Positions 19,449 through 20,698 of a DNA stretch of 20,698 nt are shown here, piece by piece (position 1 is the first letter of the stretch; each line of letters opens with the position of its first letter). Location of the stretch: NCBI GenBank assembly GCA_004151065.3, contig NWUY0300018428.1, positions 24,774 through 45,471 of the forward strand, given 5' to 3'. The DNA comes from Larix sibirica (taxonomy: Eukaryota; Streptophyta; Pinopsida; Pinales; Pinaceae). The notes below the pieces were generated by a model. It was not told the DNA's origin. It saw only the letters and a program-made list of their open reading frames with translations, and did no database searches. The position numbers and the translations under genes are program-made.

Positions 19449-20698
19449 ATATCTGTGGATTGGGTAGGGTTGTTAGGGTCAGGGCCCTATCCAATCTTAT
19501 AAAAACTACTGGCCCGGGAGTGGTTTTGTTGCAGGAAACAATGTGTTCGGATAGTGTGGCGATTATGAAGATTGCTAATATTCTACCAGGTTGGGAGTTT
19601 GTCGTTGTTAACTCAGAAGGATTATCTGGAGGACTTTTGGTAGCATGGGATCCAAATTATTATTTTTTTAAGGTTTTTAAGATAGCATGGGGTTTGTTTT
19701 TGGAAGGACACTTTTTTTCAGTTAATATGCATGTCTCTTTACTGAATTGTTATGGACCATATAGGAACAGATGTTTATTCTGGGATGGTTTAAGAAAATC
19801 TGGTATTATGGATATTGAAAATTTGATTATTGTGGGAGACCTGGATTTCACCCGTTTGGCTGGGGAGATATGGGGACACAATGCAGTGCTGGATAATTTA
19901 GCAGATTATTTTACACAGATGTTGGATACATATGGCTTGGTAGATGTTTGTACTTCTGTATTCAAACCTACTTGGACAATGGAAGATTAGTTCAGCAGAA
20001 CATTTTGAAGATATTAGATAAATTCTTGGTTAAAGCTTCTGTGTTGGATACTTGTAATTGTTACAGGTCCTGGGTGGGTAACAACAAGATTTCAGATCAT
20101 TGGCCTGCTTTTCTACGGTTGGGGGAGAAAGTCATTAAGGGTCGTTTTCATTTTAAGTTCAATCATTCATGGCTCTCAGATGAAGATTTCTGTGCGGGGG
20201 TTAGGGAGTTTTGGCTGAAGACAGAGTTTGATTCAGAATTGAACCCGGTGGATTTTTTTTGCAAAAAGTTGAAATCCTTAAAAAAATTTACTTCTAAATG
20301 GATTCACAAAAAGAAGGAACTTGATCAAAAAAAATTGACGGAGGTAGAATAACAATTACAAGTTCTATACAGTAGGCATAGGGTTTCATCCCTAGTTTCG
20401 AAGGATTTTGAGAAATTGAAATCTCTAGAAGATCAAAAAGAGAATATACTTTTGATGGAGGAGAAAGAGTGGAGACTCAAAAGTCGAGCTCTGTGGATCA
20501 AATTTGGTGACAAGAACACAAAAATTTTCCATTCCTTTGCTTCAGCAAGAAGGAATAACAAGACCATTTGGAGTCTTCAAGATTCAAATGGAAGTGAGAT
20601 TTCTGGAGATCAAAATTTACAAGTATGTGCCAAAACATATTACAGTAATATCTACACTGATGAAGGGGAATGTGATTTACTATCTCAGTTGAAGGTGG
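19400..20698 (+). pseudogene. LINE ORF2 N-terminal part: endonuclease domain and linker (3' end outside window)
   Basis: ORF2 nicks target DNA and reverse-transcribes the RNA. The frame opens at 19400 after a TAG and has no ATG near its start. Endonuclease/exonuclease/phosphatase motifs follow in order: SLNICGLG, LLQETM (catalytic Glu), GGLLVAWDP, NCYGPYRNRCLFW, GDLDFT (19838-19852; Asn expected at the second Asp) and SDHWP (20092-20106; catalytic His). A frame change near 19978, most simply a lost base in acaatgg, separates GDLDFT from SDHWP. TAA at 20350-20352 interrupts the linker. After that the frame is open to the window end and shows a segment typical of plant L1 (RALWIKFGDKNTKIFH, about 20487-20534). 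The reverse transcriptase begins beyond the window. Confidence 0.9.

Larger units (their letters stand above)
17600..20698 (+). mobile_element. L1-type LINE, 5' part (cut by window end)
   Basis: It has a GC-richer 5' UTR, ORF1 with a DUF4283-like domain and zinc knuckle, and ORF2 beginning with an endonuclease domain, the order found in plant L1 LINEs. The reverse transcriptase, 3' UTR and poly-A tail lie beyond the window. The presence of a 5' UTR suggests little or no 5' truncation, unlike most genomic LINE copies. Few lesions are seen compared with the copia remnant, so this copy is probably younger. Confidence 0.85.

Noticed and set aside
1-20698. CRISPR array, bacterial operon or phage content
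   Set aside because: The repeats are long tandem or dispersed units without spacers, and the recognisable proteins are plant retrotransposon proteins.

Overview
The window looks like repeat-filled intergenic DNA from a plant nuclear genome. It is AT-rich and CpG-poor. It holds a Ty1-copia element primed by initiator-Met tRNA with a UBN2-type gag, an L1-type LINE whose ORF1 carries a plant DUF4283-like domain, and a tRNA-derived SINE. I see no intact host gene, rRNA or functional tRNA. The old, heavily decayed elements suggest a large plant genome. A gymnosperm is possible, but that is inference.

Layout. (1) Positions 1-12255 are best read as one old non-coding LTR retrotransposon with giant LTRs, resembling a LARD (large retrotransposon derivative). 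A left LTR (1-4637, cut by the window start) and a right LTR (about 9124 or earlier to 12255) match at roughly 85 % in a counted stretch. Homology stops at a terminal CA in both copies, and in the left copy a site matching the initiator-Met tRNA primer-binding sequence at 14 of 18 bases follows three bases later. The internal domain (about 4638-8519 or later) has no recognisable gag or pol. It carries an 85-bp and a 207-bp tandem duplication, and the latter contains two perfect hairpins that differ by a paired base change. The LTRs contain a 185-bp tandem pair and 54-bp and 52-bp minisatellites with different copy numbers. A SINE sits in the left LTR only, and the right LTR preserves the empty site. 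(2) 12256-13234 is unassigned. (3) 13235-17135 is the 5' part of a decayed copia element: 1107-bp LTR, primer-binding site, gag with three zinc-knuckle positions, the protease DSG site and the start of the pre-integrase region. (4) 17136-17600 is unassigned. (5) About 17600-20698 is the 5' part of an L1-type LINE: 5' UTR with a repeated motif, ORF1, and ORF2 with an endonuclease domain, cut by the window end before the reverse transcriptase.

The copia element and the LINE lie on the + strand, as does the giant-LTR element judging by its primer site. The LINE is far less damaged (about two nonsense codons in ORF1; one frameshift and one nonsense codon in ORF2) than the copia element (many stops, several frameshifts), so it is probably younger. 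It may have inserted into the copia element, whose remainder could lie beyond the window. Nothing here appears able to move without help. Most open frames elsewhere in the window are chance or repeat-derived.
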